From Streptomyces scabiei 87.22 (lineage in GTDB: Bacteria; Actinomycetota; Actinomycetes; Streptomycetales; Streptomycetaceae), in assembly GCF_000091305.1 (NCBI RefSeq), contig NC_013929.1, positions 372,001-436,000 on the forward strand: a stretch of 64,000 bases of DNA, given 5' to 3'. Position 1 is the stretch's first letter, and the number at the start of each line of letters is the position of its first letter. The notes under the pieces were generated by a model that made no database searches, had not been told where the DNA came from, and saw nothing but the letters and a program-made list of their open reading frames with translations. A program made the translations under genes and the position numbers. This document shows, piece by piece, positions 1 to 10,795 of the stretch.

Positions 1-3000
1 ACCGACGTCCGGTTCGACGGCGAGGGCGCGGCGGTCGCGCTGCTGGAGGCGCACGCCCTGCGCACCCCGGCCGCCGAGGCCGTCCGGTGCGAGGGCGAGA
101 GCGTCACGTACGGGGAGTTCAACGCCCGGGTGAACCGGCTCGCCCACGCCCTGCGCGCGCGGGGTGTCGGACCGGAGTCACGGGTCGCCGTGATGCTGCC
201 GCGCTCGGTCGACCTGATGGTGGCCCTGTGGGCGGTGCTCAAGTCGGGTGCCGCGTACGTGCCGATCGACACCGGCTACCCGGCCGACCGGATCGCCTAC
301 ATCCTCGCCGACTCCGGCGCCCGCCTGCTGGTCTCCGACCGGGACGCGGACGGCTTCGAGCGGATCGCCCCCGACGTCGAGGGGCCCGAGGAGAACCCGG
401 GGGTGACGGCCCACGGCGACAACGCGGCGTACGTCATCTACACCTCGGGCTCCACCGGCCGTCCCAAGGGCACGGTGAACACGTACGCGGGCATGGCGAA
501 CCGGCTGTGGTGGATGCAGCGCGACCACCGGCTCGCCCCGGGCGAGCGGGTGCTGCAGTCCACCCCCGTCAGCTTCGACGTGTCGGTGTGGGAGGTCTTC
601 TGGACCCTCATGTACGGCGGCACCCTCGTCGTGGCCCGGCCCGACGGCCACCGCGACCCGCTGTACCTGGAGCGGCTGATGCGCGAGGAGTCCGTCGCGG
701 TCGTCCACCTCAGCGCCTCCATGCTCGGCGCCTATCTGGCCGAGACCAGGCTGCCGGACCCGGTCCGTCTGGTGGTCTCCGGCGACGAGGCCCTGCCCGC
801 CGAGCTGGTCCGCCGCTTCCACGAGGATTCCGGCGCCGTGCTGCTGAACGCCTACGGTCCGACCGAGGCCGCCGTCGACGTCACGGCCTGGGCCGCGCCG
901 GCGGACACCGAGACCGTGCTGATCGGCGCTCCGGTCGCCAACACCCGCGCGTACGTCCTCGACGCCGCGCTGGCCCCGGTCGCCCCCGGCGCGCCCGGCG
1001 AGCTGTACGTCGAGGGTGTGCAGCTGGCTCGCGGCTATCTCGACCGGCCCGGCCTGACCGCCGAGCGGTTCGTCGCGAGCCCCTACGGCCCGCCCGGGTC
1101 CCGGATGTACCGCACCGGCGACCTGGCGCGCTGGACGGCGGACGGCGAACTGGAGTACCTCGGGCGCGCCGACGACCAGGTGAAGCTGCGCGGGTTCCGG
1201 GTCGAACTCGGCGAGATCGAGGACGCCATGGCCGATCACCCGGCCGTCGCCCGGGCGGCCGCCGCCGTGCACGGGCAGTGGCTCGTCGGCTACGTGGTCC
1301 CGGCGGCCCCGGTCGACGTGGACGACCTGCGCGACCGGCTCGCCGCCCGGCTGCCCGAGTACATGGTCCCGGCCCAGATCGTCACCCTGGACGTGCTGCC
1401 GCTCACCCCGAACGGAAAGCTCGACCGCAAGGCGCTGCCCGCACCCGACCTCGCGCACACCGCCGGGCGCGGCCCGCGCACACCGCAGGAGGAGATCCTG
1501 TGCGGGCTGTTCGCCGAGGTGCTCCGCGTCCCCGAGGTCTCCGTCGACGACGACTTCTTCGCGCTCGGCGGGCATTCCCTGCTGGTGACCCGGCTGGCGA
1601 GCCGCATCCGCGCCGCCCTCGACACCGACCTCGACCTGTCGGTCCTGTTCGAGGCGACCACGGTGGCGAGGCTCGCGTCCCGGCTCACCGGGGACGGCCC
1701 GCGCCGCTCCGGCGTCACGGCCCGGCCGCGCCGGGGGCGGCTGCCGCTGTCGTACGCGCAGGAGAGGCTGTGGTTCCTGCACCGGTTCGAGGGGCCGTCA
1801 CCGACGTACAACCTGCCGGTCGCGCTGCGGCTGAGCGGCGATCTGGACGTGGCCGCTCTCACCACCGCCCTGGGCGATCTGGCTCAGCGGCACGAACCCC
1901 TGCGTACGGTCTTCGCCGAGGACGGGGAGGGACCCCACCAGGTCATCCTGTCGTCCGGGCCGTCGCCGGCCGTCGTCCGCGCCGCCGAGGAGGAACTCGA
2001 CGGCCTTGTCGCCGACGCCGTCCGCACCCCGTTCGACCTCACCGCCGAACCCCCGCTGCGCGCAACCCTGTTCGCGCTCGGCGCGGGCGAACACGTGCTC
2101 CTCCTCGTCCTGCACCACATCGCCGGCGACGGCGCCTCGATGGCCCCGCTCGCCCGCGACCTCGCCACCGCGTACGCGGCGCGCACCCGGGACGAGGAGC
2201 CGGACTGGAGCCGACTGCCCCTCCAGTACGCCGACTTCGCGGCGTGGCAGCGGCAGGCACTGGGTACGGCCGACGACCCGGACAGCGCCCTCTCCCGTCA
2301 GCTCGACCACTGGCGCTCCACGCTCGCCGGACTGCCCGAGCAGATGGAGCTGCCCTTCGACCGGCCGCGGCCGGCCGTCCCCACCCACCGCGGCGACACC
2401 GTGCCCTTCGCGGTCGAACCCGCGGTGCACGAGGCCCTGGGCCGGCTCGCCCGTGAGCACCACACGACCGTCTTCATGGTCGTGCACGCCGCCCTGGTCA
2501 CCCTGCTGCACCGGCTCGGCGCGGGCGACGACATCGTGATCGGTTCTCCGGTCGCGAACCGCACCGACGAGGCCCTCACTCCCCTGGTCGGCTTCTTCGC
2601 CAACAACCTCGTCCTGCGCACCGACCTGACCGGCGATCCCGACTTCGCCGAGGTGCTGCGCCGGGTCAGGGCCGCCGACCTGGCCGCCTACGCCCACCAG
2701 GACGTGCCGTTCGAGCGGGTCGTGGAGGCGGTCAACCCGGCGCGCTCCACCGCACGGCACCCGTTGTTCCAGACCGGACTGAACTTCGGCAACGCCGACC
2801 AGCAGGCGGCCCTCGACCTCGCCGTCGACCTGCCCGGGCTCACGGCACGCGTGCGGCCGGTCGCGTCGCCCGCGGCCAAGTTCGACCTGTCGTTCTTCCT
2901 GACCGAGCTGCCCGAGGGCGGGGTGAACGGACTGCTGGAGTTCGCCACCGACCTGTTCGACCGCGGCTCGGCCGCTCGTATCGCCGAGCGGTTCACCCGC

Positions 3001-6000
3001 CTGCTCACCGCCGTCACCGCCGAACCCGGGCGCCCGGTGCGGGAGTTCGACGTCGTGGACGCGGACGAGCGGCGGCTGCTGCTCACCGAGTGGAACAGCA
3101 CCGCCCACGAGGTGCCCGACCGGACGCTCACCGACCTGATCGAGGCCCAGGCGGCCCGCACCCCGGACGCACCCGCGGTCGTGTTCGGCGCGACGATCCT
3201 GTCGTACGCCGAACTCGACGCCCGCGCGAATCGGTTGGCCCGCCGGCTGATCGACCTGGGGGCCGGTCCGGAGCGTTACGTCGCCGTCCTGCTGCCGGTC
3301 TCCGAGGACATCCCGGTGGTCCTGCTGGCGGCCCTGAAGACCGGCGCCGGCTATCTGCCGCTCGACCCTGCCCACCCGGCCGACCGGCTCGCGTTCATGC
3401 TGGCGGACATCGCGCCCGTCGCCGTGGTCACCACGGCCGAACTCACCGACAACATCGGCTCGTTGGCGGACATCCCGGTCGTAGCGACCGACGACCCCGC
3501 GATCGCGGAGCGGCCCTCCGGCCCGGTGACCGGTGTGGTCCGGCGTCCCGAACACGCCGCGTTCGTCATCTTCACCTCCGGGTCCACCGGGCGGCCCAAG
3601 GCGGTCGTCGTCGAACACCGCTCACTGGTCGCCTACCTGGCCTGGGCGACCCACGTGTACGAGAGCCTGCGCCGACGCGTCCTGGTGCACTCGCCGGTCT
3701 CCTTCGACCTCACCGCCACCGGCATGTTCGGCCCGCTCGTCTCCGGCGGCACCGTGGAACTGGTCCGCTGGAGCGCGAGCGGCCCGGACCCGGACGCGGC
3801 CGTCACCCGGCCCGACCTCGTCAAGGCCACCCCCAGCCATCTGCACCTGCTGGGCGTGGTGCCCGAGGAGTACTCGCCGGGCGGACAGCTCGTCCTCGGC
3901 GGCGAGTCGCTGCTCGGCGACGTACTGGACGCCTGGCGCGCCCGCCACCCCGGGGTGACCGTCCTCAACGAGTACGGCCCGACCGAGACCACCGTCGGCT
4001 GCAGTCTGTTCCGCATCGAGCCCGGCGATCCCGTGCCGCCCGGCGTCGTCACCATCGGCACCCCCGCCTGGAACACCCGGATGTACGTGCTGGACGCGCT
4101 CCTGCGCCCGGCTCCCGTCGGCACCGCCGGGGAGCTGTACGTCGCGGGCGACCTCGTCACCCGCGGCTACCACGGCCGCCCCGGCCTGACCGCGGGACGC
4201 TTCGTCGCCAGCCCCTTCGGCCCGCCCGGCTCCCGGATGTACCGGACCGGCGACCTGGCCCGCTGGACGGCCTCCGGACGGCTGGAGTTCGTCAGCCGCG
4301 TGGACGACCAGGTGAAGATCCGCGGCTTCCGTATCGAACTGGGCGAGGTGGAGGCCGTCCTCACGGCCCAGCCGGGCATCGACGCCGCCGCCGTGGTCGT
4401 CCGCGAGGACACCCCCGGCGACAAGCGCCTCGTCGCGTACGTGGTATCGGAGCCGGACCGCCCGGCGGACCCGTCCGCCCTGCGCGCCGCGGCCGCGCGG
4501 GCCCTGCCCGACTACATGGTCCCCGCCGCGTTCGTCGTGCTGGAGACCCTGCCGCTGACCGCCAACGGCAAGATCGCCCGCAGGGCGCTGCCCGCACCCG
4601 ACCTCACCGTGGGTGTGCCGCGCACGCCCGCCGCCGAGGGCGTCGAGCGGCGGATCGCGGAGGTCTTCGCCGAGGTGCTGGGCATTCCCGAGGCCGGGGC
4701 GGACGACGACTTCTTCCGCCTCGGCGGGCACTCCCTGCTGGTCGCCCGCCTCGTCAACCGGATCCGGACCCTGTTCGGCGCGGAGCTGTCCCTCCGGGAC
4801 GTCTTCGAGCACTCCACGGTCGCCGGGATCACCGCGCTGGTCACGGCCTCGGGTGCCGGGTCCGCCCAGCCGGGGCCGGTGCGGCGAGAACGCCCCGATC
4901 GGGTTCCGCTGTCGGCGGCGCAGCGGCGGATGTGGTTCCTCGACCGGCTCGACGGTCCCGCGCAGACGTACACCATCCCGGTCGTCCTGCGGATGACCGG
5001 TCCGCTCGACCAGGGCGCGCTGCGGGCCGCCTTCGGTGACCTGGTGCGGCGGCACGAGGTGCTGCGCACGGTGATCGCGGAGGGTCCGCAGGGCCCGCAC
5101 CAGGTCGTCGTCGGCACAGCACCGCTCGTCGCTGTCCGGTCGTGCGACCAAGCCGAGTTCGACGCGGGGGTGGCGGAGGCCGCTCGGACACCGTTCTCCC
5201 TGGAACACCACCTTCCCGTCCGCGCGACGCTGTTCACCGACGGGGAGCGGGAACACGCCCTGCTGCTGCTCCTGCACCACATCGCCGGCGACGGTTCGTC
5301 CATGCGGACACTCGCCGGCGACCTCTCCACGGCCTACGCCGCCCGCCTCACCGGCCGGGCCCCCGACTGGGCCCCGCTGCCTCTCCAGTACGCCGACTAC
5401 GCCCTGTGGGAGCGGGAACTGCCCGCCCGGCGGCTCGACTTCTGGACGAAGGAGCTGGCCGGGATCCCCGACCAGCTCGAGCTGCCCACCGACCGGGCCC
5501 GGCCCGCCGTCGCGTCCCACCGCGGTGGCACGGTGCCCTTCGCGGTGCCGGCCGCGCTGCGCGAGCGGGTCGACGCGCTCGGCCGGGACCGCGGGGCCAG
5601 TGCCTTCATGGTGCTGCACGCCACGCTCGTCACCCTGCTGCACCGACTGGGCGCCGGGGACGACATCGTGATCGGCACCCCGGTGGAGGGCCGCCCGGAC
5701 ACCGCGCTCGAAGACCTCGTCGGACTGTTCGCCAACACCCTGGTGCTGCGCGCCGACACCTCCGGCGATCCCACGTTCGAGGAACTGCTCGACCGGGTGC
5801 GCGCGGTGGACGTGGCCGCCTACGACCACACCGACGTACCGTTCGAGCAGCTGGTCGAGGTCCTCAACCCGGAGCGCTCACGCTCCCGGCACCCCCTGTT
5901 CCAGGTCATGCTGACCGTCAATCAGGAGCCTGTCGCGCCCACGCTCCCCGGGCTCGCGGTGACCGTCGGGGAGGCGCCCGGCGACCACGCCAAGTTCGAC

Positions 6001-9000
6001 CTGTCGCTGACGCTGGTGGAGAACGGCGAGGGCGGCTGGTCCGGATCGGTCGAGTACGCCTCGGACCTGTTCGACCGCGCCACCGCCGAGAGCGTCGCCA
6101 CCCGCTGGCTGCGGCTGCTGGAGGAGGTCACCGCCGACCCGGCGCGTCCCGTGCACACCCTCCCCCTGCTCACCCCCGCCGAGCACACGGACGTCCTGGT
6201 CCGGCGCAACGACACCGGGCGGCCGCTGCCGCGGATGTCGCTGCCGGAGATGTTCGAGGCCCAGGTGGCGCGCACGCCGGACGCGGTGGCCGTCATCGGG
6301 AGCCGTACGCGGCTGACGTACGACGAGGTGAACCGGCGTGCCAACCGGCTCGCCCGGCACCTGGTCTCGCTCGGCGCGGGACCGGAGACCGTCGTCGCCG
6401 TGGTGCTCCCGCGCCGCCCGGACGTGCTCGTGGCGCTGCTCGCGGTGCTGAAGTCCGGGGCGGCGTATCTGCCGGTCGACCCGGCCAACCCCCGGGCGCG
6501 GATCGACGCACTGGTCGCCGACGCGGGCGCCCGGATCGTGCTCGACGAGAGGGCGTTCCCGGCCGGCTCGGATCGTCTTCCGGACGACGAGGATGCCTTC
6601 GCGGTCGGCCCGGATCGTCTCCCCGACGGCGAGGGGGCCTTCCCGGTCCCGGATCGGCTGCCCGACAGCGACCTGGGGCTGCCCGTCCACCCCCACCAGG
6701 CCGCCTACCTGATCTACACCTCCGGATCGACGGGCCGTCCGAAGGGAGTGGTGGTCGAGCACGGTTCGCTGGCCGCCTATCTCGGCGAGGCCGTGGCGAT
6801 GTACCCGGCCGCGTCCGGTGAGTCCCTGGTGCACACTTCCCTCGCCTTCGACATGCCGGTGACCACCCTGTTCACCCCGCTGGTGACGGGCGGCCGGGTG
6901 CGGTTCGGGGACCTGGACGCGGACACACCGTCCCCCGGCCTGCTCAAGGTCACCCCGAGCCATCTGCGGCTGCTGGAGTCGCTGCCCGACCGGGTGAGCG
7001 ACGCCGCGAACCTGGTCATCGGCGGGGAGGCGCTGGACGGCACGATGTTGGGGGCGTGGCGCGCCCGGCACCCCGAGGCCGTGGTGATCAACGAGTACGG
7101 ACCGACCGAGGCGACCGTCGGCTGCGTCGTCCACCGGCTCGAACCGGGCGACGCACTCGACGCGGGCCCGGTGCCCATCGGCCGCCCCCTCGGCAACGCA
7201 CGGGTGTACGTGCTGGACGGGCATCTCCAGCCCGTCCCCGACGGGGTGTGGGGCGAGCTGTATCTCGCGGGCGCCGGACTGGCGCGCGGCTACTCCGGGC
7301 GGCCCGGACAGAGCGCCGAGCGGTTCGTCGCCGACCCGTACGGCCCGCCCGGCACCCGGATGTACCGGGTCGGCGACCGGGCCCGCTGGAACCGGGCCGG
7401 AGTGCTGGAGTACGCCGGACGCGTCGACGAACAGGTCAAGGTCCGCGGCCACCGGATCGAGCCCGGCGAGATCGAGGCCGCGCTGACGGCGCTCGACGGT
7501 GTCGCACGAGCCGCGGTGATCGCCCGCGAGGACCGCCCGGGGGACCGGCGGCTGGTCGCTTACGTCGTGCCTCGCCGGCGACACGGAGCAGAGCCCGGGC
7601 CGGGCGATCGTCCCCTGAACCCCCACGGCGCGGTAACCGCCCGTCCGGCGGGGCGCGTTGCTCTCGACCTCGACGCACTGCGGACCCGGCTCGCCGCCAC
7701 GCTGCCCGCCCATCTCGTACCGTCCGCCTTCGTCGAGGTCGACGAGATCCCGCTGAACACCAACGGCAAGCTCGACCGCAGGGCGCTTCCCGCCCCGCCG
7801 GATGCCGTCGCCGGCACCGGCAGGGCGCCCCGCACTCCCGTCGAGGTCCGGCTGTGCGCCCTGTTCGCCGAGGTGCTGGACGTGCCCGAGGTCTCCGCCG
7901 ACGACGACTTCTTCGCGCTGGGCGGTCACTCCCTGCTCGCCGTCCGTCTGGCCGGCCGGATCGGTGAGGCGCTGGGTGCCCGTTTCACCCTGTCGACGCT
8001 GCTCGAAGCACCGACCCCGGCGGCGCTGGCCCGTCGTCTCGCGGAGAGCGGTCCGCAGGCCGCGTCGTGGGTGCCGGACTCGGAGGCCGAGCTGAGCCCC
8101 TCCCTGCGTTTCACCTACGGCCCCTCCCCCGCCGGTCCGTCAGGTGCGCCGCACACCGGGCCGTATGCCGACGGTCCCCGAGAGATCCTGCTGACCGGGG
8201 CCACGGGGTTCGTCGGAGCCTTCCTCCTGGCCGAGCTGCTGCACCGGACATCGGCGCGCGTGCACTGCCTGGTCCGTGCGCGGACCGATGCCGAGGCGGG
8301 CGAGCGGCTGACCAGGGCCTTGCGGCGCCATGGCATCGCCCTCGGGCTCACACCGGACGATCTCCGGCTGAACGTCGTCCGAGGGGATCTGGCGGAAGTG
8401 GACCTCGGCCTCGCCCCCGGGCAGTGGGCGGAGCTGGGCGAGCGGGTCGACACGATCGTGCACAGCGGTGCGCACGTGCATCATCTCTCGCCGTACACGC
8501 GGCTGAAACCGGCCAACGTGGAGGGCACCCGCACCCTGCTGTGGCTGGCGGCCGAGGGCCGGCCGAAGGCGTTCCACCATCTGTCCACCCTCGGTGTGTT
8601 CGGGCTGGGCCAGGAATCCCGGCTGGTCACCGAGACCTCACCGATCGAGGGTGAGAAGCATCCGTTCGGCAGCGGGTACGCGGCGAGCAAATGGGTCGCG
8701 GACCGGCTGGTGGAGCGGGCCTTCGAGCGGGGGGCCGGCGGAGCCGTCCACCGGCTCGGCCGTATCTGGGCGCACACCTCGACCGGTGCCGTCAGCCAGG
8801 ACGACATGTTCTCCCGGCTGCTCACCAGCAGCGCCGCGCTCGGCTGCCATCCGGGAGGACCCGAGGCGGCGGAAGCGCTCCTCCCCGTCGATGTCCTGGC
8901 CCGTGCCGTCGTGGAGCTGCTCCTGGCCGGGTCCGCGCCCGGAAGCGATTCCGGTCTCGATACCGGGACCGGAATCGCGCGAGTGCACCACCTCCACCAC

Positions 9001-9309
9001 CCGCACAGGGTCGGAGCCGGTGCCTTCATGAGGGCGTACGACCGGATGCACGGGACGACGTCCGAAGAGGTCCCGCTCGCCGTGTGGCTGCGGCGCCTGC
9101 GCAGCGCGAACGAGCGGGGACGGAACCTGCCGATCCTGCCCTACCAGGCATCTCTCGAAGAGTACGTCAGGACGGCACCGGACCCACGGCGGCCGGTCCT
9201 GCGGTTCGAGAACGACAGGACGCTGCAGCGGCTGCGCGACCTGTCGGTCGCGATCCCGGACATCGACGAGACCGCGATCTCCCGCTACTGGGAGTTCGTC
9301 ACGACGTGA
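1..9309 (+). CDS. Non-ribosomal peptide synthetase, 5'-truncated by window edge; A-T-C-A-T-C-A-T-R
   Basis: The frame is open from base 1, so the protein begins upstream; about 3102 residues are visible (numbered from base 1). Domain order: A1 (to ~480), T1 (Ser526 in GGHSLL), C2 (HHIAGDG at 705), A2 (~1040-1535), T2 (Ser1578), C3 (HHIAGDG at ~1759), A3 (~2080-2600), T3 (Ser2644), and a C-terminal NAD(P)-dependent thioester reductase with GATGFVG and a YxxxK pair (Tyr2893, Lys2897). There is no thioesterase and no epimerase. Specificity residues read by eye against PheA: A1 D-V-W-H-V-S-A-V-D (serine-like), A2 D-L-T-K-V-G-E-V-G (asparagine), A3 D-M-T-K-V-G-E-V-G (asparagine-like). The expected product is a peptide released as an aldehyde or alcohol. 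It is followed by mbtH, an AsnO-like oxygenase and an aminotransferase on the same strand. Earlier modules may lie outside the window, so the full peptide is unknown. Confidence 0.95.
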   Translation, partial: TDVRFDGEGAAVALLEAHALRTPAAEAVRCEGESVTYGEFNARVNRLAHALRARGVGPESRVAVMLPRSVDLMVALWAVLKSGAAYVPIDTGYPADRIAYILADSGARLLVSDRDADGFERIAPDVEGPEENPGVTAHGDNAAYVIYTSGSTGRPKGTVNTYAGMANRLWWMQRDHRLAPGERVLQSTPVSFDVSVWEVFWTLMYGGTLVVARPDGHRDPLYLERLMREESVAVVHLSASMLGAYLAETRLPDPVRLVVSGDEALPAELVRRFHEDSGAVLLNAYGPTEAAVDVTAWAAPADTETVLIGAPVANTRAYVLDAALAPVAPGAPGELYVEGVQLARGYLDRPGLTAERFVASPYGPPGSRMYRTGDLARWTADGELEYLGRADDQVKLRGFRVELGEIEDAMADHPAVARAAAAVHGQWLVGYVVPAAPVDVDDLRDRLAARLPEYMVPAQIVTLDVLPLTPNGKLDRKALPAPDLAHTAGRGPRTPQEEILCGLFAEVLRVPEVSVDDDFFALGGHSLLVTRLASRIRAALDTDLDLSVLFEATTVARLASRLTGDGPRRSGVTARPRRGRLPLSYAQERLWFLHRFEGPSPTYNLPVALRLSGDLDVAALTTALGDLAQRHEPLRTVFAEDGEGPHQVILSSGPSPAVVRAAEEELDGLVADAVRTPFDLTAEPPLRATLFALGAGEHVLLLVLHHIAGDGASMAPLARDLATAYAARTRDEEPDWSRLPLQYADFAAWQRQALGTADDPDSALSRQLDHWRSTLAGLPEQMELPFDRPRPAVPTHRGDTVPFAVEPAVHEALGRLAREHHTTVFMVVHAALVTLLHRLGAGDDIVIGSPVANRTDEALTPLVGFFANNLVLRTDLTGDPDFAEVLRRVRAADLAAYAHQDVPFERVVEAVNPARSTARHPLFQTGLNFGNADQQAALDLAVDLPGLTARVRPVASPAAKFDLSFFLTELPEGGVNGLLEFATDLFDRGSAARIAERFTRLLTAVTAEPGRPVREFDVVDADERRLLLTEWNSTAHEVPDRTLTDLIEAQAARTPDAPAVVFGATILSYAELDARANRLARRLIDLGAGPERYVAVLLPVSEDIPVVLLAALKTGAGYLPLDPAHPADRLAFMLADIAPVAVVTTAELTDNIGSLADIPVVATDDPAIAERPSGPVTGVVRRPEHAAFVIFTSGSTGRPKAVVVEHRSLVAYLAWATHVYESLRRRVLVHSPVSFDLTATGMFGPLVSGGTVELVRWSASGPDPDAAVTRPDLVKATPSHLHLLGVVPEEYSPGGQLVLGGESLLGDVLDAWRARHPGVTVLNEYGPTETTVGCSLFRIEPGDPVPPGVVTIGTPAWNTRMYVLDALLRPAPVGTAGELYVAGDLVTRGYHGRPGLTAGRFVASPFGPPGSRMYRTGDLARWTASGRLEFVSRVDDQVKIRGFRIELGEVEAVLTAQPGIDAAAVVVREDTPGDKRLVAYVVSEPDRPADPSALRAAAARALPDYMVPAAFVVLETLPLTANGKIARRALPAPDLTVGVPRTPAAEGVERRIAEVFAEVLGIPEAGADDDFFRLGGHSLLVARLVNRIRTLFGAELSLRDVFEHSTVAGITALVTASGAGSAQPGPVRRERPDRVPLSAAQRRMWFLDRLDGPAQTYTIPVVLRMTGPLDQGALRAAFGDLVRRHEVLRTVIAEGPQGPHQVVVGTAPLVAVRSCDQAEFDAGVAEAARTPFSLEHHLPVRATLFTDGEREHALLLLLHHIAGDGSSMRTLAGDLSTAYAARLTGRAPDWAPLPLQYADYALWERELPARRLDFWTKELAGIPDQLELPTDRARPAVASHRGGTVPFAVPAALRERVDALGRDRGASAFMVLHATLVTLLHRLGAGDDIVIGTPVEGRPDTALEDLVGLFANTLVLRADTSGDPTFEELLDRVRAVDVAAYDHTDVPFEQLVEVLNPERSRSRHPLFQVMLTVNQEPVAPTLPGLAVTVGEAPGDHAKFDLSLTLVENGEGGWSGSVEYASDLFDRATAESVATRWLRLLEEVTADPARPVHTLPLLTPAEHTDVLVRRNDTGRPLPRMSLPEMFEAQVARTPDAVAVIGSRTRLTYDEVNRRANRLARHLVSLGAGPETVVAVVLPRRPDVLVALLAVLKSGAAYLPVDPANPRARIDALVADAGARIVLDERAFPAGSDRLPDDEDAFAVGPDRLPDGEGAFPVPDRLPDSDLGLPVHPHQAAYLIYTSGSTGRPKGVVVEHGSLAAYLGEAVAMYPAASGESLVHTSLAFDMPVTTLFTPLVTGGRVRFGDLDADTPSPGLLKVTPSHLRLLESLPDRVSDAANLVIGGEALDGTMLGAWRARHPEAVVINEYGPTEATVGCVVHRLEPGDALDAGPVPIGRPLGNARVYVLDGHLQPVPDGVWGELYLAGAGLARGYSGRPGQSAERFVADPYGPPGTRMYRVGDRARWNRAGVLEYAGRVDEQVKVRGHRIEPGEIEAALTALDGVARAAVIAREDRPGDRRLVAYVVPRRRHGAEPGPGDRPLNPHGAVTARPAGRVALDLDALRTRLAATLPAHLVPSAFVEVDEIPLNTNGKLDRRALPAPPDAVAGTGRAPRTPVEVRLCALFAEVLDVPEVSADDDFFALGGHSLLAVRLAGRIGEALGARFTLSTLLEAPTPAALARRLAESGPQAASWVPDSEAELSPSLRFTYGPSPAGPSGAPHTGPYADGPREILLTGATGFVGAFLLAELLHRTSARVHCLVRARTDAEAGERLTRALRRHGIALGLTPDDLRLNVVRGDLAEVDLGLAPGQWAELGERVDTIVHSGAHVHHLSPYTRLKPANVEGTRTLLWLAAEGRPKAFHHLSTLGVFGLGQESRLVTETSPIEGEKHPFGSGYAASKWVADRLVERAFERGAGGAVHRLGRIWAHTSTGAVSQDDMFSRLLTSSAALGCHPGGPEAAEALLPVDVLARAVVELLLAGSAPGSDSGLDTGTGIARVHHLHHPHRVGAGAFMRAYDRMHGTTSEEVPLAVWLRRLRSANERGRNLPILPYQASLEEYVRTAPDPRRPVLRFENDRTLQRLRDLSVAIPDIDETAISRYWEFVTT

Positions 9310-9317
9310 GACGCACC

Positions 9318-9349
9318 GTGCCGACAGGCCGGTGACGGCCTGCCGGCAC
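9318..9349 (+). terminator. Stem-loop after the NRPS gene
   Basis: Arms 9318-9331 and 9336-9349 (14 nt each, one A/C mismatch) enclose a GTGA loop 8 bp past the NRPS stop, followed by a run of G. It could be a partial terminator or attenuator before mbtH. Confidence 0.55.
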
Positions 9350-9412
9350 GGGGGGGGACGGAGGGACGGAGACCGCCCCCGGGCTCGGGGACTCGCCGCG
9401 CCCACCCTCCCC

Positions 9413-9461
9413 CATCGACCCGTCGACCCATCGACCCACCGACCCACCGACCCATCGCCCC
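9413..9461. repeat. Tandem 8-bp CGACCCAY repeats
   Basis: About six imperfect copies of CGACCCAT/CGACCCAC run up to just before the mbtH ribosome binding site. They lie in the untranslated gap between the NRPS stem-loop and mbtH. Confidence 0.8.
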
Positions 9462-9486
9462 ACTGACCGAAGGAACACCTACCACC

Positions 9487-9696
9487 ATGACCAACCCCTT
9501 CGAGAACCCCGACGGCATCTACCGGGTCCTGACCAACGACGAGGGCCAGCACTCGCTGTGGCCCGACTTCACCCCCGTGCCCGAAGGCTGGGCCACCGTC
9601 TTCGGCCCGGACAGCCGCACCGCCTGCCTGGAGTACGTCGAACGCGAGTGGACCGACCTGCGCCCCCAGAGCCTCGTCCGGGCCATGGGCGAGTGA
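9487..9696 (+). CDS. mbtH: MbtH-like protein
   Basis: This 69-aa protein has the family's invariant features: N-terminal NPFENPDG, the SLWP segment and two later tryptophans ([15 protein letters not shown]). MbtH proteins bind NRPS adenylation domains and help them fold and activate amino acids. The ATG is preceded by GAAGGAAC at good spacing. It lies 177 bp after the NRPS stop and 32 bp before the oxygenase, so it is very likely the dedicated partner of this NRPS. Confidence 0.95.
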   Translation: MTNPFENPDGIYRVLTNDEGQHSLWPDFTPVPEGWATVFGPDSRTACLEYVEREWTDLRPQSLVRAMGE

Positions 9697-9728
9697 CGCG
9701 GACGCAGCGGACGAAAGGGAACACGCAC

Positions 9729-10730
9729 GTGAGCAGCGTCGATGTGACGCAGGCACCGTACGCCCCGGCGAGCGCCGACGGCACGGTGCGGTACGGCGCC
9801 CGCACCCTGGCCCGGCTCGGGCATGTGGCGGCGGAACTGCTGGACCGGGCGGGCGACCGGGTCGACGACCCGGCCTGGGTGGCCCTCGCCCGGCACGCCT
9901 GGGAGGACGTTCCCTCCGAGATACGGCGCACCGTGAGGGAGTTCCGCAGGCACTCGGGCCCCGGCGGCGCCCTGGTCCTGCGAAGGCTCCCCATCGGTGC
10001 CGCGCAGCTGCCGCCGACCCCGATGGCGAGGGGGTCGGTGCAGCACGCCCCCTCCCTGCCCGCGGCGACACTGCTGCTGTTCGCGGCCGGGCTCGGCGAC
10101 CCGGCCGCGTTCGCGGCGGAGAAGTCCGGCGCCCTCGTCCAGGACGTCGTGCCGGTGCCCGGTCAGGAGGCGGTCCAGGGCAACGTCGGCTCGGTCGAAC
10201 TCACCTTCCACACCGAGAACGCCTTCCATCCCCACCGCCCCGACTACGTCATGCTGCTGTGCCTGCGCCTGGACCACGAGGGCACGGCCGAACTGCGCAC
10301 CAGCTGTGCCCGGCGCGTCCTGCCACTGCTGACACCCCGCTCCCGGGAGGCGCTCGGCAGGCCCGAGTACGTCACCGAGGCCCCGCCCTCGTTCGGGCCG
10401 GCCGGTGAGGGCACCGCGCACGCCGTGCTCACCGGCGACCCGGACGACCCCGACTGGTGCTTCGACGAGGCCGCCACCAAGGCGGTGACCCCCGAGGGCC
10501 GGGCCGCCCTCGCGGAACTGGCCGAGGTGGCGCACCGCACGTACACCGGGGTGCTGCTGCGCCCCGGCGACCTCGCCGTCGTCGACAACCGGACCACCCT
10601 GCACGGCCGTTCGGCGTTCACTCCGCGCTACGACGGCCGTGACCGCTGGCTCCAGCGGACGTTCGCCTTCAGCGACCTGCGTCGTTCCCGCGACCACCGT
10701 CCCGGTGACGGCACGGTGCTGGTGAAGTGA
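9729..10730 (+). CDS. AsnO/clavaminate-synthase-like Fe(II)/2-oxoglutarate oxygenase
   Basis: The 333-aa protein carries the facial triad of the clavaminate synthase/AsnO/VioC family: His161-x-Glu163 in FHTEN, distal His292 in TLHGRSAF, and Arg310 in RWLQRTF for 2-oxoglutarate. AsnO hydroxylates free L-Asn at C-beta in CDA biosynthesis. Two asparagine-type adenylation domains in the adjacent NRPS make (2S,3S)-3-hydroxy-Asn formation the best inference, although an Arg or other amino-acid substrate cannot be excluded. The GTG start follows GAAAGGGAACA. A longer frame with an upstream ATG exists but would overlap mbtH. The next gene begins 65 bp downstream. Confidence 0.88.
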   Translation: MSSVDVTQAPYAPASADGTVRYGARTLARLGHVAAELLDRAGDRVDDPAWVALARHAWEDVPSEIRRTVREFRRHSGPGGALVLRRLPIGAAQLPPTPMARGSVQHAPSLPAATLLLFAAGLGDPAAFAAEKSGALVQDVVPVPGQEAVQGNVGSVELTFHTENAFHPHRPDYVMLLCLRLDHEGTAELRTSCARRVLPLLTPRSREALGRPEYVTEAPPSFGPAGEGTAHAVLTGDPDDPDWCFDEAATKAVTPEGRAALAELAEVAHRTYTGVLLRPGDLAVVDNRTTLHGRSAFTPRYDGRDRWLQRTFAFSDLRRSRDHRPGDGTVLVK

Positions 10731-10795
10731 CACCCCGAGTGACGCCGGTCCGCGACGCGTTACGAGAACCGTTGACAGGAAAGGTACGTGCTGAG

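Noticed and set aside
87..2456. 789-codon frame overlapping the first NRPS module
   Set aside because: Out-of-frame shadow rich in Arg/Pro/Gly; the NRPS frame has clear motifs over the same bases.
9413..9461. Short regularly spaced repeats as a CRISPR-like array
   Set aside because: Contiguous 8-bp units with no spacers: a simple tandem repeat.
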